In this document: positions 60,293 through 64,000 of the stretch, one piece after another
Layout: every line of letters starts with the position of its first letter
Numbering within the stretch: position 1 is the first letter of the stretch
DNA from: Bigelowiella natans CCMP2755
Lineage: Eukaryota > Cercozoa > Chlorarachniophyceae
Reading direction: 5' to 3'
DNA length: 64,000 nucleotides
Assembly (NCBI GenBank): GCA_000320545.1
Contig: ADNK01000237.1
Span: forward strand, 1-64,000
Notes under the pieces: generated by a model
Database searches by the model: none
Told to the model about the DNA's origin: nothing
What the model saw: only the letters and a program-made list of their open reading frames with translations
Made by a program: the position numbers and the translations under genes

Positions 60293-62723
60293 ATGGCGTC
60301 CAGGGCTATCCGGCGAGCTCTGCTGCTCTCGCAGCATGGGCGGCCGGGAACCCAACGAGCCACGCCTCCGTTGTCAGCACTGAAGTCTCCATTCTCAACA
60401 GCACGGATGAAGGTGTCGAATGGAAGCAAATCCACCGTACACGGTAACCACAAGAAGTCAGGAGAGGGGGAAGAAGGAACAGCAACGACACCTCTCGAGC
60501 TTCAAAGGAACAAGGACAGTGCTGTGGCTCCTCCTGAAGATGACAAGGCAAAAAAGAAGTCTACTAGCGAATATACCTTCCCAAAGCTTCCAAAAAGAAG
60601 TGCCCTTCGTAGCCCAGAGGCCCGGGAAAAGGTAGTGGTGGTAGTAGTGGTGTAGTAGTGAGAAACGTTACGATGGAGCCTGGTCGTCTACCTACCTGTT
60701 CACCGGCCAGTTTTCCCATAGATAGAAAAGAAGATAGAGAGAGGGGGGAGGAGAGGGGGGGGGGGGGGGGCACATAAGAAGCAAAGTGGGGAGAATAGGA
60801 GCACAAAGCCTAAAGCGAGTTTAAGGAGGGTTCGAATTTGTTTTGAGGGATTATGGGTATAAATAGAAGTTAAAAACTGCCAGGAAATGGTGAATGAACC
60901 TTAACACTAATTGCAGGCGCTTGCTGCACTCGATTCGAGGATGATGCAGACTACAGAAGAAATCGACGAGAGCACAGTGTATGTTACTCGCTGCTTCGAG
61001 AAGCCAATAACCCTCGGCTATGCGCACTCTACCCTTCTCAACCGCTGCTTCCATGACCTCCAATCTGAGTTGAAGAAAGCTCTTTCAGATAGTAAGAATG
61101 GTGACCTGAAAAATAGTGGCCACTTACTTCCCTCCTCTTCGTCTGAATTGCTGCCAGCGTCTACCCAGCAGCCGGCCCCTCGAAATGATGGGCGGCTCCA
61201 TATCGCTGAGAAAGGTGAGGAAAGCGCAGCGGCAGATCAACCAGCGAGTAGTAAATACAATGAGCCCGGGGCTGGACATAGTGATACGCTCTCATTGATT
61301 GGCTCCGAGGATACCGAACTCACAAAGTCATCGTCACTAAATTATGACACGGAAAAGGCAGCAGCAGCGGTTGTCCCTGTTGTAAGCAGGGACCCTGCCG
61401 TTCAGCAAGCTATGAATCGCCTTGTACGCGTATTTGACCACGTCTGCGAGCATGGCGACCCCTCAGCCTCGCACTATACAATGGTAGTTAATAAAATCTT
61501 TATTATTCATATGCAGGTGTGCGTGCTGGAAAACAATCTCTGTTTTTTTCCACCACCTTCCTTCTCTTCGAACACCTCTTATTCCTCCTCCCAATATAAA
61601 GATGATGAGCACGTACCTACGCCTCGGTCACCTAGACAAGGTGCTGGATGTCTACCGTACGATGACTATCGACGACAGAAAGCCGGTAGTAATATTACTA
61701 GCGGTACAAGTAGGTTGGCCAAATTTTCCGTACCTTCCTTTTAATGACAACTTCTACCCATCTCTCTTTCTCTCTCTCTCTTTCTCTTATATTTATCTCC
61801 CTCCCTTACCCTCACTCCCCCCCCCCCCCCCCTCTCCCGCTCTCCTCCTAATATCAGGATGCGACGACATGCAATGTGCTCATCCGGACGTTCGTGAATG
61901 CTGGCCACATGAAGGGCGCGATGCAAGTTTATCGGTTGGCAAGCACATCATATCCCCCAATCACGCCCGACGTTACCATAAGGCCCATTTTCTTCACCTT
62001 CTTTTGGTTAAAACGCTCTCGTCTCTCCTCCTCCTCCTCCTCTTTCATAAAGATCTATGAAGACGGGCAAAAGGCAGCCGAGACCGGACGCCTATACGTT
62101 CTCAACGTTCATCAATGCGCTCTCCGAGGAAGGGCCGAACCAAGACCTGAAGCTAGCTTACGAGGTGGTAGAGGAGATAGTAGTCATGGCAGGCAGGGCA
62201 GCAGCATGTATGTTTTACGCGTTGGTAGGCGTATCCCCGCCCCCCTCTTTAATTCTCTTGTTGTTCTCTTCTTTGTGTCGTACAGGTGTTGACGGACATG
62301 CAAAAGAGCGTCCGTGGCAGACATCGGGAGAAGCAGGTGTATGGCTTCAGTCCGCTGATAAACGCTCTTGCAAAGGCGGGAGAACTAGAAGCTGCACACA
62401 GGCTGGTGGAGATTATGCAAGTGAGATCATAAGATAAAATGCTCTGTCTCCCCCCCCTCCTCGCTCTCTGCCCCTCTGTGTCCCCATCCCTCCCTCTCTT
62501 TCTCCCTTCTTCATTATCCTCTTCCCTCCCCTCCCTTATATTGTTCACGCTTCCCTGATATTTGGTTGATGCTATTATTGCGCAGGTTCGATCTCGAGTA
62601 AAGCCAAACGTCGTCATATACAACTCTCTTTTAGGTAGTAGTGGTAGCAGTAGCTTTTTTAGATATCACCCATATGGAAATTAAATATAAAATAGAATAC
62701 TAACAAATTACAGCGCACGGATA

Positions 62724-62766
<43 letters not shown>

Positions 62767-64000
62767 TCCCCCCGCTTCCCCCTCTCTAATTTACACATAC
62801 ACCGTATGTTTAGAATACATGCAAACGCTAACTTCCTCATAGCACGTGCATAATTCTCGCTAGCCGCTACTTTCTCGCGCTCTTCCTCCATTACAACTAC
62901 TACGATAAACACAATCAGCTGGTCATGCTCGCAAGGGGGATAGTGACGGCTGTGCGAGAGTGTTGGAATCTATGAGACGTAACAAGGTGGATGCTGTCAC
63001 AAAGATGAGCAGAATGATGATGATGATTAAATGATTATGATTATGATTATGATGATGAGCTTCGTGGGGAGTTGGCAATCAGGAATCCCTACAGGGCGAG
63101 CTTGCTTACGTGCTTTACTCTGTCTTTCCTCACCACGCGCTAGCGTATATGCTTAGATCTGCGTTGCATTTGCCCTCTGCGCCAGCTGCGTAACTTTCTC
63201 CCATTTCTGTCCCCCCCTTATTCTCCACACTCACTTGTCCTCCTCTTCCGTCCCCTTACCCAGGTGGAACCGACAGCAGTAAGCTCGATGAGCCTGTTCA
63301 ATAGCTACAAGTCGACTGGTTTCCATACCGCCATTCCGGCTGTCGATTCGTTGGACAGGGTAGTGTTGTTGCTGGCCTCTTTTCACCGTACACTTGAGAT
63401 ATATCGTAGCATTTACGTGTGCTACTGCTTCTTTGGGCGTGCTACATTTTCAAACCCCCGTGCCGCCATCCTGAACATCATATCTCTGTGAAACTTTGCA
63501 TGTAGATGGCGGAGACGTGGGATGTATTTGATGCACACCCGAGCACGTTGACGTGGCTCGTGGATAGCGCGGGCCTTCTGCTCAAGCACGCTCGGCTCGT
63601 GTCCAAGGCGACGACGGATAGTGAAGAAGAAGAAGCACGGGTATATAATGATGACGAGGAGGCAGATGAAAGTGACGGGGACTCCTCCGCATCTCTCCAT
63701 CTCGGCGCAGAGGAGGTGAGAGAGCTGCAGATCAAAATTCGAGAGAAGGGGATCTCTTCTATGGACGCGTTGGAAGTTTTCGAAGCCGCCCTCGACCATG
63801 GTAGTATCTGCGTTGCTTATTCATTTTGTTTACCCCTGTTGTGGGCACGCATATATTTCCTGCAATTAAATTAATCAATGCATCCCTCATGTAGGCAGAA
63901 ACTTGTCTTTGTGTTTTTCTATCACTGCTCCGTATTACTAACGAAGAAGCGCCCGCACCATCACCATAGGTTATTCACCTCGCATACGCTCCTCCAGCCT
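60293..64000 (+). CDS. Pentatricopeptide-repeat (PPR) protein, 3' end cut by window
   Basis: An organellar RNA-binding helical repeat protein. Exons in phase: 60293-60631, 60917-61483, 61602-61685, 61858-61971, 62063-62224, 62286-62420, 62586-62634, 62919-62986, 63264-63359 and 63506-63800; further exons run off the right edge. The start MASRAIRRALLLSQHGRPG is a mitochondrial-type presequence. A long Ser/Lys-rich region precedes the repeats. PPR units: MSTYLRLGHLDKVLDVYRTM, TTCNVLIRTFVNAGHMKGAM, PDAYTFSTFINALSEEG, YGFSPLINALAKAGELEAA, KPNVVIYNSLL/AGHARKGDS and VEPTAVSSMSLFNSY. Each has the T/S-x-N/S and Asp positions that contact bases. Introns in this gene contain pure C, CT and GGGGG runs. 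The role would be RNA processing, stability or translation in mitochondria; the target cannot be predicted while the gene is incomplete. Confidence 0.85.
62728..62764. repeat. (CT)n microsatellite in PPR intron
   Basis: A CT run in the intron between exons 62586-62634 and 62919-62986, preceding a C-rich tract. Typical of the GC-richer blocks in this window. Confidence 0.9.

Overview
The window is nuclear DNA from a microbial eukaryote. It carries split protein-coding genes on both strands with GT-AG introns, usually about 50-350 bp and some larger. Microsatellites are very abundant, and the protein families are eukaryotic (SNRNP27, USO1/p115, G-alpha, PPR, mitochondrial carrier). No bacterial, phage or viral gene was recognised. 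A 2-Cys peroxiredoxin with an apparent two-part leader (hydrophobic signal/anchor plus transit-like stretch) hints at an alga with a secondary plastid, perhaps a heterokont-type protist. That placement is inference, not proof.

Layout. At 0.3-7.3 kb (-) lies an AASDH/ACSF4-like adenylation plus carrier protein, possibly running off the left edge. At 7.4-13.2 kb diverged inverted repeats enclose a phytanoyl-CoA-dioxygenase-family gene (-) and a tiny coiled-coil gene (+) with a tentative similarity to the DASH/Dam1 subunit Dad2. Next come a mitochondrial carrier (+), a single-pass surface protein (+), a small membrane protein (-), a degenerate short-chain dehydrogenase (+), a divergent heterotrimeric G-alpha (-), a small two-TM protein (+) and an active-type SDR/carbonyl reductase (-). 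At 28.3-35.3 kb sits a Lys2-type alpha-aminoadipate reductase (condensation-like, A, T and reductase parts; 11 exons, 4839 nt in frame). It is followed by SNRNP27 (-), a mitochondrial-looking small protein (+), a membrane-anchored TauD/TfdA-type dioxygenase (-), an Sfi1-like centrin-binding repeat protein (+), vesicle tether USO1/p115 (-), the 2-Cys peroxiredoxin (+), mitochondrial ribosomal protein uL1m (-) and a PPR protein (+) cut by the right edge.

Two sequence textures alternate. GC-richer blocks (0-7, 28.7-35, 42-54 and 58-64 kb) are full of di- and trinucleotide repeats in introns and even in exons. AT-richer blocks (7-28, 35-42, 46 and 57 kb) have gene-poor spacers crowded with self-complementary words (CTAG, GCTAGC, TGCA, CATG).

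Most genes look like unlinked housekeeping functions. Loose themes are two carrier-dependent adenylating enzymes, two Fe(II)/2-oxoglutarate dioxygenase genes, and two possible spindle/centrin-linked genes. No co-regulated cluster is demonstrated. Exon limits were deduced by hand from reading frame, splice dinucleotides and family conservation. Where all exons were resolved, the total coding length is a multiple of three (Lys2, G-alpha, both SDRs, PhyH, Sfi1-like, the Dad2-like gene).
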